A stretch of DNA of 64,000 nucleotides from Carettochelys insculpta (GCF_033958435.1 NC_134152.1:26448001-26512000); one strand, 5' to 3'. Counted from the stretch's first letter, positions 25,056 through 37,452 are shown. Notes: a model not told the origin generated them from the letters alone. Translations and numbers: made by a program.

Positions 25056-25289
25056 GGCAGTATCTACACTTCAAAATTACCATGCTAATAGGAATAAGGG
25101 GATTTTGATGTTGGTGGGGTCCTTTTCTAAAAGGACCCCAGTGTAGATGAGCTGTGAGGGAGTGAACCGCGGCACTTTCAAAGTGCTGCGGCTGCCGGCA
25201 TGCTAATGAGGTGCTGAATACTCATTAGTATTCTTTGATTTGGCCATTAGCATGGCCATTTCAAGTTTTTACGAAGTGTAGACATGGCC
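25056..25289. mobile_element. Harbinger MITE, deleted relative of the 9508 element
   Basis: GGCAGTATCTACACTTC at the left is answered by GAAGTGTAGACATGGCC at the right. It shares GGAATAAGGGGATTTTGA, GGGGTCCTTT and GCGGCTGCCGGCATGCTAATGAGG with the copies at 9508-9922 and 33350-33753, but most of one arm has been lost, so it is no longer symmetric. Confidence 0.7.
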
Positions 25290-25497
25290 CTAATGTCCAA
25301 AAGTATCTGAGCTGCTGGGAAGAGATCCCACCCACTACCACCACCAGACTGTGACTTTGATAAAACCATCACACAAGAACCTAGTGTTTAGTTTGAAAAA
25401 CAACAGACAAATTCAGACATATGGAAACCATTCTTAGATCACAGTGAATCAGACTCCGATAGAATCATTTAAGTAAAACATGCGTAATATGAAACTA

Positions 25498-25555
25498 ACA
25501 GAGAGTAAGCCGTGCTAGTCTATACACTATCAAAACAAAAAGCAGTCAAATATGA
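25498..25555. repeat. Left-half remnant of the palindromic repeat
   Basis: ACAGAGAGTAAGCCGTGCTAGTCTATA and AAAAGCAGTCAAATA match the outer part of the family complete at 19450-19612. Confidence 0.5.
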
Positions 25556-26306
25556 ATTCGTGTAATATGTCTAATATGAAACTGTGTAAGTGTCTCCAAG
25601 CACACCAACTGTCTTTTTCTTTTACTTCCCTTCTCATTACTTAGCAATAGGTTAAATTTTAGCTCTATCAGGTATAATGCTGTTATAACCAACAAATTGC
25701 ATTTACATTCCTGATAATCAATGAAGACCTTCTGGACAATGATTTATTCCACTTTTTTAACCATAAACTAATATATTTTCAAGAACATCTCACGACCTGA
25801 TTTTGTACAAAGCATTTCTGACTTTTATGTAAAATTCCTATGACATCAATCCCAATTAATATTTTCCTGTGATTCAGAAGAAGCTGAAATAATACAATCC
25901 AGCAAACATTTATGCACATGTTTAACGTGACATATGACTTTAACAGGACCATTCAATAGGTGTATAGTGATGCACATGAACAGGCATTTGAAGGATCTGG
26001 GCCTTAATTAACAGAGGACTATAAGCTTTTATTCTTCCAGAGAAATACAATTTTCCAGAAGAAAGAGTTTTAACAGCTAATGAATTTTACAAGTTATTTC
26101 TGCACTGTCACCGAGCCTAGTAACTTCACTGATGGAAAGTTCTATCACCATCAGTACACTCAAGAAATGACTCTCCAATAATGCCATAGTAAATTAAGGA
26201 CAATATAGAGCACTAAACCAAAAGCAAAGTCTATATTCAGACATAGTTGATCAAGTAGGGGAGCCAACTACCATTCTTCAGCTACAACGCTCTTGAAAAA
26301 ACCTAC

Positions 26307-26360
26307 CTGAAGAGGAAATTAACCTGAAAGACAGTGATGAAACTAACTGTATATAAAGTG
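26307..26360 (-). CDS. Candidate 54-bp exon, weak
   Basis: On the minus strand a strong acceptor (TTTGCTCTTTGCATTTAACAG) and a strong donor (CAG then GTAGGT) bracket 54 bases. Frame 0 has a stop; the other two frames are open (one reads LYIQLVSSLSFRLISSS). Joining to 24108-24290 would work only with the inner CAG acceptor there. It does not fit the phase-0 chain of the stronger exons, so it could be an alternative exon or a decoy. Confidence 0.3.
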
Positions 26361-29170
26361 CTGTTAAATGCAAAGAGCAAAAACACTGACAAAAATAAAA
26401 CTATCCTCTTGTTTTTTAATGTTTCAGTTATAGTAAATTGTAACAAGAGCAGCCCAAAATGATCAGATGCAAATATAATTTTTAGGTTGATAATACTCCT
26501 TTAATAGAAAAAAAACTCTCCCTGTAGTGAACATTTGCATTCAACAGCCTCTGTGTACTCTGCCTTAGCCAAAACATCCATGTACAATTTGCTCTTTTTT
26601 ATGAAACTGTCTGTGTAGTCATATCTCGTCATGTATAATTAGATTATTATGTAATTTAAGTAAAGTGCTTAAAGGGACAATTAGTTGTCTATGCTAAACT
26701 TAGAAATTATGTGTGTGGAGAGAGTTATGTGGCTGTCTTGCTCTTTCGACTTAAAAGCTTTTAGTTTTCAGCTTCAAAGAAAGGCGCACCAAGTAAGAAC
26801 CCATGTTATGCAACCATGTTAATCAAACAGTACCCTATATACCCCCTCCTCCCAAATATGCAATGGTGGTAGACAAACAATGGATTTATGGTTTTGTCCA
26901 TAACTTCCACTGCCATTTATCTCATCTTTTGTGTAATTTCCTCTCTTTCGCATAGCTTCCTTGACTCTAACCTTGTCTGCATATGCCTTTACAGAATGGT
27001 TGCTGCTTTTAGACTTGCTGTGTCTACAGTAAGCAAAATAAATAAGTCACATCTTTCCTCCAAATTTAGATTATCTCCAAAGCAATATGAGAGAGTTTCT
27101 GGTTGAAAAGCTTTTGTCTTCAAAAGAATGATGCTACGCCTCCAAAGAACAGAGGGTTTGTTGTACACAATTCAAATAAATACTGTTAATAAGTGGAAAT
27201 AGTTTTTGCAAAACCATTTCTTTTAATGGTGGTCTCTCTGATGTAATCTGAACTAGGCCGAGGTAATATTCCATCTGGCTATTAATGCCAGAGTTATGTA
27301 GGTGTTGAACATATTAAATGGAAATACCTACTTAAAGTGAATTAAGTATTGCCAGATCTTGAGCATTCAACAGTACTATACAACTGTGAAAGTGTTCAGT
27401 ATTTACATAAATCATGTGTCCCGGAAAAGAAATAAACTAGAAAGCTCACACATTTGAATGCAATCCTGGAACAGGCCAGCTTTAAACTATGCAAGGAATC
27501 AGAACTGATAAGAAGGGAAGGACCAGATGGCTGGAGAGAGCTCAGTTCTCAGGCTGGACAGAAGGTGTGAATTCCAAGGACGTTCTCAGCAGCTCCAAGA
27601 TTGGTGGCTTGTCTACCAGCAGAGTTTTCTGAAATTACTTATTTCAACATTCAAACTATGCCTGGTCTGAGAGACCCTGGAGTCTTAAAATGCACAGGAT
27701 CCAGCAGTTGGTCATCTCACAGGAGTCCTGGCAGTTGCTCAACCAGACCTATGACGCCATCGGATTTTACAGAGTTGGTCCTAATTGATTTTAAAGAATG
27801 AAGCAAGTACACCTTCCTCTCTGAATCCCACATTGCCCTCCTGTAGGAGCCCCAGTAATCAAACTGGCACCGATAGACGTTCAAAGATGAAACTTTGGAA
27901 GGAACAGAAAAAGTGCTGTCTTTTGTAATGTATTCATCACTGGAACTCTTGTAGACTGTATTAGATAAAGAGGAATTTAGACATAAAAATATACTCACCA
28001 AAGTGGTCCACCATCACTGAGGTCCTGAGTAGGGAAATGTATGCACTTAACTTTATGTACTTGAGTAGCTCCTCACTCAACCACATTAAAATCAGTGGAA
28101 GTGGCCTATTTAAAGACCATTTGCAATCTGATCTGTCTAATATTAATTCAAAATGTCAGTATAAATAACTCATACTAATCTAAATGGATTAAAGAAGATA
28201 CAAAAATAGAAAAAATTTCTATTTCAGAGTTGAGAAATACAGATATTCTCATCTTTTAAAAACCGGTGGTACTTGAAGATGCTATTAATCAATTTATTTC
28301 AGTGTGAACAGAAACTAACCCAAATACGAGCTGATGTAAAAACAAGGACATCATTCTGGCTTTGAAATAGCTGTTAAACAGCTGTGGAGAACATATGTTG
28401 TGTTTGGTAAGATGTTAAGGACTGTTTTAAAGGAGACACAAATTTAGAAGTACTAAGCTAATTATGCCACAGACCTGTAATTAACCTTTCATTTTTTCAC
28501 TTTCTAAACATACCTATCCCAGTAAAATTAGATTAATGCTTTGTGAACTTTTCTCCTACACAATATACTGATTTTATTAATTTCTTTTCTTTTTTTTAAT
28601 GTTTCTTCTCATCAAGGTAATACTTTCCATTGGCAGCTGACTTGAAATCTACACCAAATAGGCCAAAATTATTTTAGTTTTTGTTACTATAAAGTAAACT
28701 TATCAGCAAATCTTTAAATGTATGTGTTGTAAAATACAGTATTTTTCAATTCACCTAATACAAGTACTGTAGTGCATGAACTACATGAACTTTAACAAGA
28801 AAGTTGAACTTGCAAATGTAGAACTATGTACAAAAATAACTGCACCCAAAAATAAAACAATGTAAAATTTTAGTGCCTATAAGGCTGCCCAGGTCAACTT
28901 CTTGTTCAGCCAATCTCCAAGAAAGACAAGTGTGTTTTCATTTGCAGGAGACAGTAATGCTCACTTGTTTACAATGTTGCCTGAAGTATGTCTGTTCATG
29001 CTTCAAGCACCATTTCAGAAGCCATGTATGCATGCTGATTGTGGATTCTGCTTGACAATGATCCAAAGTAGCGTGGCCTGATGCATCTTCAATTTCATCA
29101 TGTGAGTCAGATGCCACCAAAAGAAGGAAGGGTTTGTTTGTGGTTCATGCTCAGCAGTTTCTGTATAAGA
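26361..29170. other. AT-rich sequence, nothing firm
   Basis: No gene was recognised. A minus-strand open stretch at 27797-27966 follows an acceptor-like tract (CTTTATCTAATACAG) but has no donor or known match. Text near 28015-28130 (ACTTAACTTTATGTACTTGAG) resembles an old interspersed repeat. Confidence 0.4.
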
Positions 29171-29268
29171 ATGGTCTAGACAGTACTTGGGTCCTGCCAT
29201 GAGGGCAGGGGGCTGGACTCGATGACCTCTCAATGTCCCTTCCAGTCCTAGTATTCCATCATTCTTAT
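29171..29268 (+). mobile_element. CR1 LINE 3' end fragment
   Basis: The text GGGGGCTGGACTCGATGACC, TCCCTTCCAGTCC and TAGTATTCCATCATTCT is the conserved 3' terminus of a CR1 element. Only about 100 bp are present, with no coding part. Confidence 0.85.
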
Positions 29269-29449
29269 GTTGATGTTTGACAGCATGCTCCATACCATAT
29301 CCTTCTCTGACTCTGAAAGATGCTTCAGATTCTTAAATCTTAAGTCACGTATTGTGGCCCTCTGTAGGTACCTTTGCATTTTGTCAAATCTGCAGTGAAC
29401 ATATTCTTAAATGGACCACATATACTGGTATATCATGCGAGACTGCTAA

Positions 29450-29849
29450 AGGTTGTACCTCCCAGGTCTGACACCCTCGAGACTTCAGTAGTCCCAAATG
29501 GGGATTTTCCGGACCAGGAGAGGTTAATGCCCCCTGGTCTCTGGTCACCCCCATGCTGGCCCTCTGTCTGCGGCTTGCCACCACAGCCAAACACTGCCCC
29601 TGCCTCCCCTCCTGGGCCTAACTTCAGTATTCTGGCCCCATGGGGCTGCCAGGGTAAAATGGTGCTCCAACCCCAGTTCCCTGTGGGGTTGCCACCTCCG
29701 GTCCTGCCCTCACTGCCTGCTCTTCCCTGCGTGGGGTTGCCAGCTGCTTGCCCTCCTCCTCTGGCTCTCTGGTCCAGGAACATCCCTGGTCCTGCTGGAT
29801 GTGGGATGTTGCTGGACCACAGAATGCCAGTTTTAGGGGGTGCAACCTG
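29450..29849. mobile_element. Tigger/pogo-like MITE, GC-rich member
   Basis: GGTTGTACCTCCCAGGTCTG at the left and GTTTTAGGGGGTGCAACCTG at the right are the family ends. The centre is GC-rich. Open frames at 29374-29859 and 29433-29903 are compositional. Confidence 0.6.
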
Positions 29850-30892
29850 TGTAACATGAAATATATGGCAAAATGTGGGTAAAACAGAGCAGACAACATA
29901 CAATTCTAAACCAAGGAGTCACTCACAAATTTTACTAATGCATTTTTTAAACAAGTAACATCAGCATGGAAGAATGTACCATGGAACAACAGGTAAAGTA
30001 CAAAGTGGCATATGAATGTTTAGAATATCTGTCATATAAACAAACACCTCACCTGCACATGACACCGTAAATAAGAAGTGGATAGTATTATCTCCCATAA
30101 ATATAAACAAACTTGTACTTAGAGATTGGCTGAACAAGAAGTAGGACTGAGTGGACTTGTAGGTTATAAGGTTTTACATGGTTCTGTTGTTCAGTGTACT
30201 TATATAATTAAAAATTCTACATTTATAAATTGTGCTTTCATGATAAAAAGATTGCACTACAGCATTTGCATGAGGTGAATTAAAAAACTATTTCTTTTGT
30301 CATTTTTACAGTGCAAATATATGTACTAAAATAAAGTGAGCAGTTTACACTTTGTATGCTGTGGTGTAACTGAAATAATTATATTAGAAAATGTAGAAAA
30401 ACCTCCAACATATTTAATAAATTTCAATCAAGAATCAATGAAGAACCCACTAAGGACTGGCAAGGTCAATTGTTCTATTGTGAAGTGAAATGATCTGAAA
30501 CATTCCCTCTATGCCAGAGGCTAACTGTAAATTAAATCTATTGCTTTAAAAAGGTATTAAAGTGCTGGATTCTACCACTGGTGGAAACCTAGCCTTTGAT
30601 TTTTAACACAGTGCACTGACAAGCCCTTTATGATCAGTCTAAGGTCCCATATATATTGTACTGAGTGAGACATAGTATTGGCATCCCACTACCATGGCTT
30701 CAGATCTGTGTCAAAGCCTGAAAGGATCTGAAAAAGCCTCAGCAGCTTAAAAATGTGAGTATCTATGATTTCAGTATTGGGTTCCATGTTCAGATTAAGC
30801 AATATAGCTGAAATATGATCTAAATCTATCATTCATACTCAAAATGCAATACTACTTTTTGTACATTAATTATAGCAATCTAGTGTACACAC
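29850..30892. other. AT-rich sequence, nothing recognised
   Basis: No exon-like splice pair with an open frame and no repeat family was seen. Confidence 0.5.
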
Positions 30893-31005
30893 ACTTTCAT
30901 CTGAAGTAGTGGGTCTTACGAAAGTTCGTTGACCTAAGTCTCTAAAGTGCTACAGTACTACTTGTTATTTATGAAGCTACAGAGTAACATGGTTACCCTT
31001 CTGAG
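30893..31005. repeat. Partial copy of the palindromic repeat
   Basis: TTTCATCTGAAGTAGTGGG, GAAAGTTCGTTGACC, AAAGTGCTACAGTACTACTTG and GAAGCTACAGAGTAACATGG combine the right-half text with an outer arm of the family complete at 19450-19612. Confidence 0.5.
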
Positions 31006-31326
31006 ACAGGAGAAAGGTGATTCCAAATAATCCATGATCTATTACAACCTTTCTTCTGAGTCTTGCCACATTAACTACAAATGATTTGAAAAGAACATTA
31101 GCAAATATTTCTTGCCAATTGCTCTGAAAGGCTACAGTAGTCAATGATTTCTAAACATCGCTGATTTTAGAATTAAATTTATACCTTGACTCTTTGTCCA
31201 GATTAAACAAAAATTACAATTGTGTTCAGATAGCACAGTAACGCTTGCCTAGCAAACTTAGGCGTACCTAACTTATAGCTATTTGCTCTAAGATATTATT
31301 TTGCTAAATAAAAAGTAACACTAACA

Positions 31327-32250
31327 CAGAATCACAGAATCATAGGGCTGGAAGGGACCTGAGGAGGTCATCTAGTCCAGCCCCCTGCTTCAAGCAGGAT
31401 CAACCCCAACTAAGTCAGCACAGCCAGGACCTTGTCCAGCCGGGACTTAAAAACCTCAAGGGATGGAGAATCCACTACCTCTCTCGGCAACACATTCCAA
31501 TGCTTCACCACCCTCCTGGTGAAGTAGTTTTTCCCAATATCTAACCTACACCTCTGCCTCTTCAACTTCAGACCATTACTCCTTGTTCTGCCATCTGACA
31601 CTACTGAGAACAGTTTCTCACCCTCCTCTTTAGAGCTCCCCTTCAGGAAGTTGAAGGCTGCTATTAAATCACCCCTAAGTCTTCTCTTCTGTAAACTAAA
31701 CAAGCCCAAATCTCTCAGCCTATCCTCATAGGTCTTGTGCTCCAGATCCTTAATCATTTTTGTTGCTCTCCACTGAACCTGCTCCAGCACATCCACATCC
31801 TTTTTATACTGGGGGGCCCAAAATATTCAAGATGTGGCCTCACCAGTGCCGAATAGAGGGGAATAACTACTTCTCTAGATCTGCTCGAAATGCTCCTCCT
31901 AATGCACCCTAGTATGCCATTAGCCTTCTTGACTACAAGGGCTCACTGTTTACTCATATCCAGCCTTTCATCCACCAGAACCCCTAGGTCTGTTTCCATC
32001 GTACTGCTGCGGAGCCAGTCGGTCCCCAGCCTGTAACAATGTTTGGGATTCCTCCACCCCAGGACCGAATCAGATTTCTTTTGGCCCAGTCCTCCAATTT
32101 ATCCAGGTCACTCTGGATTCTCTCTCTACCCTCCAACACATCTACCTCTCCTCCTAGTTTTGTCTCATCCGCAAATTTGCTGACGGTGCAATCCAGTCCC
32201 TCATCCAGGTCATTAATAAAGATTTTGAACAAAATAAAGATGTTGAACAA
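31327..32250 (-). mobile_element. CR1 LINE, 5'-truncated 3' portion
   Basis: The minus strand ends with the CR1 terminus (plus strand ACAGAATCACAGAATCATAG, then GGCTGGAAGGGACC). Upstream are the C-terminal region (frame 31410-31796: [19 protein letters not shown]) and the end of the reverse transcriptase ([21 protein letters not shown]). The catalytic FADD pair reads FADE, so the second aspartate is lost. The copy starts within the reverse transcriptase at about 32250 and the frames are broken. It is inactive. Confidence 0.9.
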
Positions 32251-32942
32251 ACCTTCTCTTTATCGTACATGTGCAAAAGAAGCCAAGTCTGCCTTGTCTT
32301 TTGAAACTTCCATTCATTTGGTTTTTTGGACCATCTGTAACAAAATAAATGACAAAATTCATTGCTCAGATAAAATGCTGGATATTAAAAATACACAGAA
32401 ACTCATATAGCACTTTAATATAATAGCTAGAAGTGCTTTATAAATATTACACTAATTAAGCCTCACAATGTCCTTGTGGTCTAGGTGTTAGAATATATAC
32501 TGTACAAGTAGCAAAAGTGAAGTACAGAAGAATTAAGTGACTTGCTTCGGGTGTCATGCAAGTTACTGGGACAGCAAGCAGAAGAACCCTTGCTCAAAAG
32601 ACAGGATCACTTTATATTATATCAAAAAATACAGTTCGTTTAAAAAGCATGCAAAACACAAGCACAATGTCTGCAAATACTCTCCGAATGACTCATATAC
32701 AAAAAATTTAACTAACAAAGTCTAATGTGTCACTGATGTGTACAATTTGCATATAGTAAGACTGCAGTATCAAAGCTGGCATATCTTGCTATAAATGTAA
32801 AGAAGAAAAACACTATGAAAGGCATGCTGCTTTCTGTCTATAAAACATAATATGCAATAATGTAATCTCTTTTTAGGAAATGGTACCAGTCAATGCACTG
32901 AGGCATTATTACACATGTAGCCCAATACACCTCACAAATGTG

Positions 32943-33346
32943 AAGAGTATACTCGTGGATAGATGCAAGACCTGGCATACTAAGAAGTCTTAAGATCACA
33001 AGCTACAGATGTTCATAAACAGATGCCCGAGTTATATCCTTCACACCAAATGGCAAGATTTGTCATAAATGAGGAGCTTTGGAACAGAGCAGGACAAGAA
33101 TCATTTGACGTTCAAATCAAGAGAAGAAAGTGGAGATGGCTAGGCCACATTCTCAGAAAACCATCATCCAGCACAGACTGTCATAGGCATGGAATCTACA
33201 AGGAAAACACAAACGAGGAAGACCTTGAATAATGAGAAGATGATCTACTGAAAATGAGGGACAACAACTGGGGTACTCCTAGAGTCAGAAGTTTTGTCTC
33301 AAGATAGAGTGAAGCGGAGGAGACTTGTAAATGATCTATGCTCCAC
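32943..33346 (+). mobile_element. LINE 3' fragment split by Harbinger insertions
   Basis: Broken frames encode the post-reverse-transcriptase region of a non-LTR element: INEELWNRAGQ, KRRKWRWLGHILRKP, a frameshifted GKHKRGRP, then DRVKRRRLVNDLCS. It resembles the fragment at 40626-40940. The frame stops at the MITE at 33350 and seems to resume in 33754-33780 and again at 37711-37745 beyond the large Harbinger element (reading EYKGLSQVSQ), so both DNA elements probably landed in this LINE remnant. The copy has no catalytic domain. Confidence 0.65.
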
Positions 33347-33349
33347 TCA

Positions 33350-33753
33350 GGCTATGTCTACACTAGCCAAAAACTTCAAAATGGCCATGCAAATGGCCAT
33401 TTCGAAGTTTACTAATGAAGCGCTGAAATACATATTCAGCGCAACATTAGCATGCAGGCGGCCGCAGCACTTCAAAATTGATGCGGCTCGCTTCCGTGCG
33501 GCTTGTTCAAACAGGGCTCCTTTTCGAAAGGACCCCGCCTAACTTCGAAGTCCCCTTATTCCCATCTGCTCATAGAAGTGCCGCGGCCGCCTGCATGCTA
33601 ATGAGGCGCTGAGTATGTATTTCAGCGCTTCATGAGTAAACTTCAGCTATTCATTAGTAAACTTCATTAGTAAACTTCAGCGCTTCATTAGTAAACTTCA
33701 AAATGGCCATTTTCATGGCCATTTCGAAGTTTTGGGCTAGTGTAGACACGGCC
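33350..33753. mobile_element. PIF/Harbinger-type MITE
   Basis: TCA (33347-33349 and 33754-33756) flanks GGCTATGTCTACACTAGCC and GGCTAGTGTAGACACGGCC. The arms carry the same foldback text as 9508-9922 (AAATGGCCATTTCGAAG, GCGCTGAAATACATATTCAGC, GCGGCCGC). The right arm has extra tandem copies of CATTAGTAAACTTCAGCGC. It is non-coding; the 82-codon frame at 33294-33542 runs in from outside. It lies only 27 bp from the two-gene element at 33781, whose transposase family could have moved it. Confidence 0.85.
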
Positions 33754-34282
33754 TCAGAGTACAAGGGTTAAGTCAAGTAAGGCTGCATCTACACTATAAG
33801 ATAAATTCAAATTTCAAGGCTTTAGCTCAATATTAAAACTTGACTCTCTTCACATGTATTACTGTTAACTTGATTTATTGAGACATAATGCTGATTACAC
33901 AATATTGATATTATGGGATGGATATAGCATCTATCTCGAATTTAAAATCTCGAATCAAGGCTAGTGGGGAAGCACCATGTCCTTAATTCAAATTTGTTAG
34001 CCTCCACAAGTGTCCCATCTGTATCTCACAAACTATGCAGTGATCTCTTAAGTATGGCTGCTTTGCTGTTCACTGCTATCATATGTGCAGGAAGAAGGTC
34101 AAAGTAAGCCCACAAAGTTTGGATTGAATTTGAATGAAAATTTGAACTGGAATTTAGCAGCCCAGACCTGCAAATAAAAAGGGTTTCCACTATGAAAAAA
34201 TCCCTTTGCCCATCACATGGCACTGTGTCAGAAGCCATTGCACTGCATTGGTAGCAATTAGCAGTAGTCCTGTACTGCAATC

Positions 34283-35649
34283 ATGACCACTCAGGGTAGT
34301 GATCTGACTAGCACTACTCAGGCTTGCAAGAGAGCCCCAGCTTGGACCCACCAGGAGATTCTGGATCTCACTGCCATTTGGGGAGACCAATCGGTGGCGG
34401 AGAGACTTTGGGTGACCAAGAGAAATGATCTGTGATCAGATGGCATGTGAGATGGCAGCCCAAGGTTACTCCCGGGACTCTATGTAGTGCTGGGTGAAGG
34501 TGAAAGAACTCCAGCAGGCCTATCAAAAGTCCGGGAAGCCAACGAGCGATCGGGGTGGCTCCACAGACCTGCTGCTATTATCAACTGCTCCACATGCTTA
34601 TGGGGAACAGCTACACCACAGAGCCCAAACTGAATTATGATACTTGTGGAGGCTCTGCTATGGATGTTCTGGACAGCCCTGAGCTCTTCACCATAGGCCT
34701 GGAACTGGTTCCCTCCATGTTGGGCCCCTTCACAGCAGCCACCTCCACACTGGTCCCTGAGCCCTCTGGATCAAGCAAGTTCTGGTGAGCCTTTATTCTG
34801 CATACTAGAAGTGGGATGGGCGTGGGTATAGCTATAGGGTTTTGCACAGGTACAGGTTTGCTAGCTGTACTTCTATGCTCCTCAGAACAGCGTGTTAACG
34901 TTTCTTGGGAGGGAGCGATTCAACTGTTTGGAGATCTCCTCCACCGTCTCATTCAGGCACTGTTGTATTTTTTTCCAAGATTCTTGGTCAGGCCTGACTT
35001 GTTGGGCTTCCACAATAGCACACCTTGCCACACCAGGCAACCAGATAACAATCTGGTATCATGGCACCACACAGCATTTTAGCAAATTTTCCAGGCTTTC
35101 AGTCATGCAGCAGGAGTAGCTACTTTTTCTCCATATCTGTTACTTTTAGGAGGGTGATGACTTCTTTGGCAACCTGCAGAAGTATGGGAATATGCATTTT
35201 TTTTTAAACATGCTTCCTTCCCCTTTATATTGGCCTGCAGCAGCTGGTGGATGCACTTCAAAGCACATTATGTCAATTGTATCTTAATTTTGACCTTCAT
35301 TTTCCAGACTCAGTGCCTGGTGTTGCAGGAAAAAAACAGGAGATGCAGAAAAAGAAAACAAGATCTGATCATGCAGCACATGCAAGACACTCATGCAGAG
35401 TGTAAGAACTTGACAAAGGACACTGCTCAGTGGTGTCACAGTACAGCTGAGCTGTGTCAGAGTCAAGTAAAATTCAATGAGAGAATGCTTGACCTGCAGC
35501 AGCAACAGTTGTCCAAAAGGAATGAGGCTGCGGCAAAGCATACTGAGGTCGCAGCAAAGCTTGTAATGGCCATTACTCAGCAAATGGAGATCCTGTGCTC
35601 CCTGCTTGAGTTGCAGAGGGACTCCCAAACCAGCAGGGCACCAAGCTGA
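34283..35649 (+). pseudogene. Harbinger SANT/Myb-like DNA-binding protein, degraded
   Basis: In Harbinger elements this second protein binds DNA and brings the transposase to the element. From the ATG at 34283 the frame reads APAWTHQEILDLTAIWGDQS, the start of a Myb/SANT-like trihelix, and stops after KRNDL. In another frame it continues MACEMAAQGYSRDSM, a TAG at 34485-34487, then CWVKVKELQQAYQKSGK, the third helix. A spacer follows (34555-34788, acidic and proline/serine-rich). After an acceptor at 35301-35307 comes a basic and glutamine-rich coiled coil (35308-35649: QEKNRRCRKRKQDL, QQQQLSKRNEAAAKH). The layout fits a two-exon gene; the frameshift and stop make it a pseudogene. Confidence 0.75.
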
Positions 35650-36127
35650 TATTTGCCAGCTGGAGTCCCCTCAGGAGAGGTCAACCCCCACCCTCGTTGT
35701 CAGGGTCCCCACACACGGGGAGGGAGGGCAAGGCCACCCTGCTGCTTCAGCCCCAAGGGCCACTGCAAAATGCTATTCAAGCACCCTTGAGAAGGCTTCT
35801 TTGCCCAGCCACTTAAACATCTCCTAACCCCAAAATAAAAATTCCTTTGAGCGCGGTGTGATTTCTTGTCCTGCAAGAGTTGGGGGGAGGGGGCAACACA
35901 CAAACCAAAATGGGCAGGTGAGAGGAGGGTAAGTGCCGCTGAAGGCACAGCTGGGCAGTGAAACTCCATTGTCTGCGGCAGACATGCAGCTGAAGGAACC
36001 AGGTGCGGGAATGGGGGCAGGGAGGGGCAGTGAAACTTCCTTGTGCCACCAGAAGAGAGCATTCATCCATTACAACATGGTTGATTTATTGACATTACAG
36101 CAGAGACATACATAGGTACCATGTGCA

Positions 36128-37452
36128 TTACAGATCATTCATAAAGCTGTTCCCTAAAGAGTCCTTTATTGCTGAAGCCTGAGCATGAGTACTGGTGGAT
36201 GGCAGTGTAGACTGCTGAGAGTAATCCCTGCCTATTGCCTCTGCTTCAGAACACCACATAGACGGGAAACTCTCCTGGCTCGATTCACATATGATGTGCA
36301 AAATAGCACACGCTGTAATAACGGTGGGGACATTTGCTTCAGAAATGTCCAAACAGGTCAATAAACATCTGAACCTCGCTTGTCAAATGTCCAAAGGCGC
36401 ATTCCACCACCATCCTACACCTGCTCAGTCTGTAATTAAACCTTTCCTTGCTGGAGTCCAGGGTTCCTGTGTAGGGTGTCATCAGGCAGCAAAGCAGAGG
36501 GTAAGCAGGGTCACCCAGTATAACAATGGGTGTCTCCACATGGCCAATCTTGATTTTCCAATCAGGGAAAAAAGACCCATCCAGGAACTTTTGGTACAGT
36601 CTCAAATTTTGGAATAAGCGTGCATTGTGAACCCTCCCTGACCAGCCAACGCCGATGTCAGTAAAACAACCTTTGTGATCTACCAACCCCTGCATGACCA
36701 TGGAGAAGTACCCCTTTCAATTAATACAGTCCGATGCCAGGTGCGCCAGGGTCATGATGGGGATGTGCATGCCATCTATTGCCCCACCACAATTAGGAAA
36801 GCCCTGGGCAGCAAAGCCATCCACTATGGCCTGTACATTTCCCAGGGTCACAGTCTTCCCAAGGAGATGCTGACTGATTGCTTGGGCCAACTTCGTCACC
36901 ATGGTCCCCACTGTCGATTTGCCCACCCCGAACTGATTTGCCACTGACCAATAACTGTTGGGGGTTGCAAACTTCCACAGTGCAATTGCCACTCACTTCT
37001 GCACCGTTAACACCTGCCTCATTTTGGTGTTGCTGCGCTTCCAGGCGGGTGCCAGTGCATCACAAAGTTCCATAAAGGGGGACTGGTGCATGTGAAAGTT
37101 CTACACCCACTCCTGGTCATCCCAGGACTCCAAAACAATGTAATCCCACCAACGTGTGCTAGTCTCGAGTCCGAAAATGCAGCTCCAATATCATCAATGC
37201 ATTCACGGCAGCCACCAGCTCAGCATTCTTGGTCTGCAGTCGGCACGATTGCTGCCAAAAGACCATCCTTGTCATCGTCATCGTCAGCAGTAGCAGCAGC
37301 AGCACCAGGATGACAGACAAGCACCATCGAGCTTTGGAATTGAAGGACAAATTGCGTGACAGCTGCTGTGGGTTGCTGAAATGATCTGTGCTATGAGTTG
37401 GAGCATTCATGGATCCATGCTTGCGCTGGAATGCTGCAGCAGGAAATGGCAC
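36128..37452 (-). pseudogene. PIF/Harbinger DDE transposase, degraded
   Basis: The enzyme would cut and rejoin the element at its ends. On the minus strand an N-terminal frame (37159-37452) shifts into ELCDALAPAWKRSNTKMRQV, then ALWKFATPNSYWSVANQFGV, a helix-turn-helix-like part. The DDE residues are all visible: D in GGAIDGMHIPI, D in ILGDPAYPLL before MTPYTG, and E in RMVVECAFGHL. Three in-frame stops break it: 37101-37103 (TAG), 36993-36995 (TGA) and 36714-36716 (TGA). The two TGAs sit where arginine is usual, as expected from CGA to TGA decay. A frameshift near 36345 leads to ISEANVPTVITACAILHIIC, the usual C-terminal helix. Length would be about 440 residues. Confidence 0.85.

Noticed and set aside
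27797..28060. Minus-strand text suggesting two exons (SVMVDHF then VYKSSSDEYITK)
   Set aside because: The implied intron would be only about 43 bases, too short for a vertebrate intron, and the right part resembles an old repeat.
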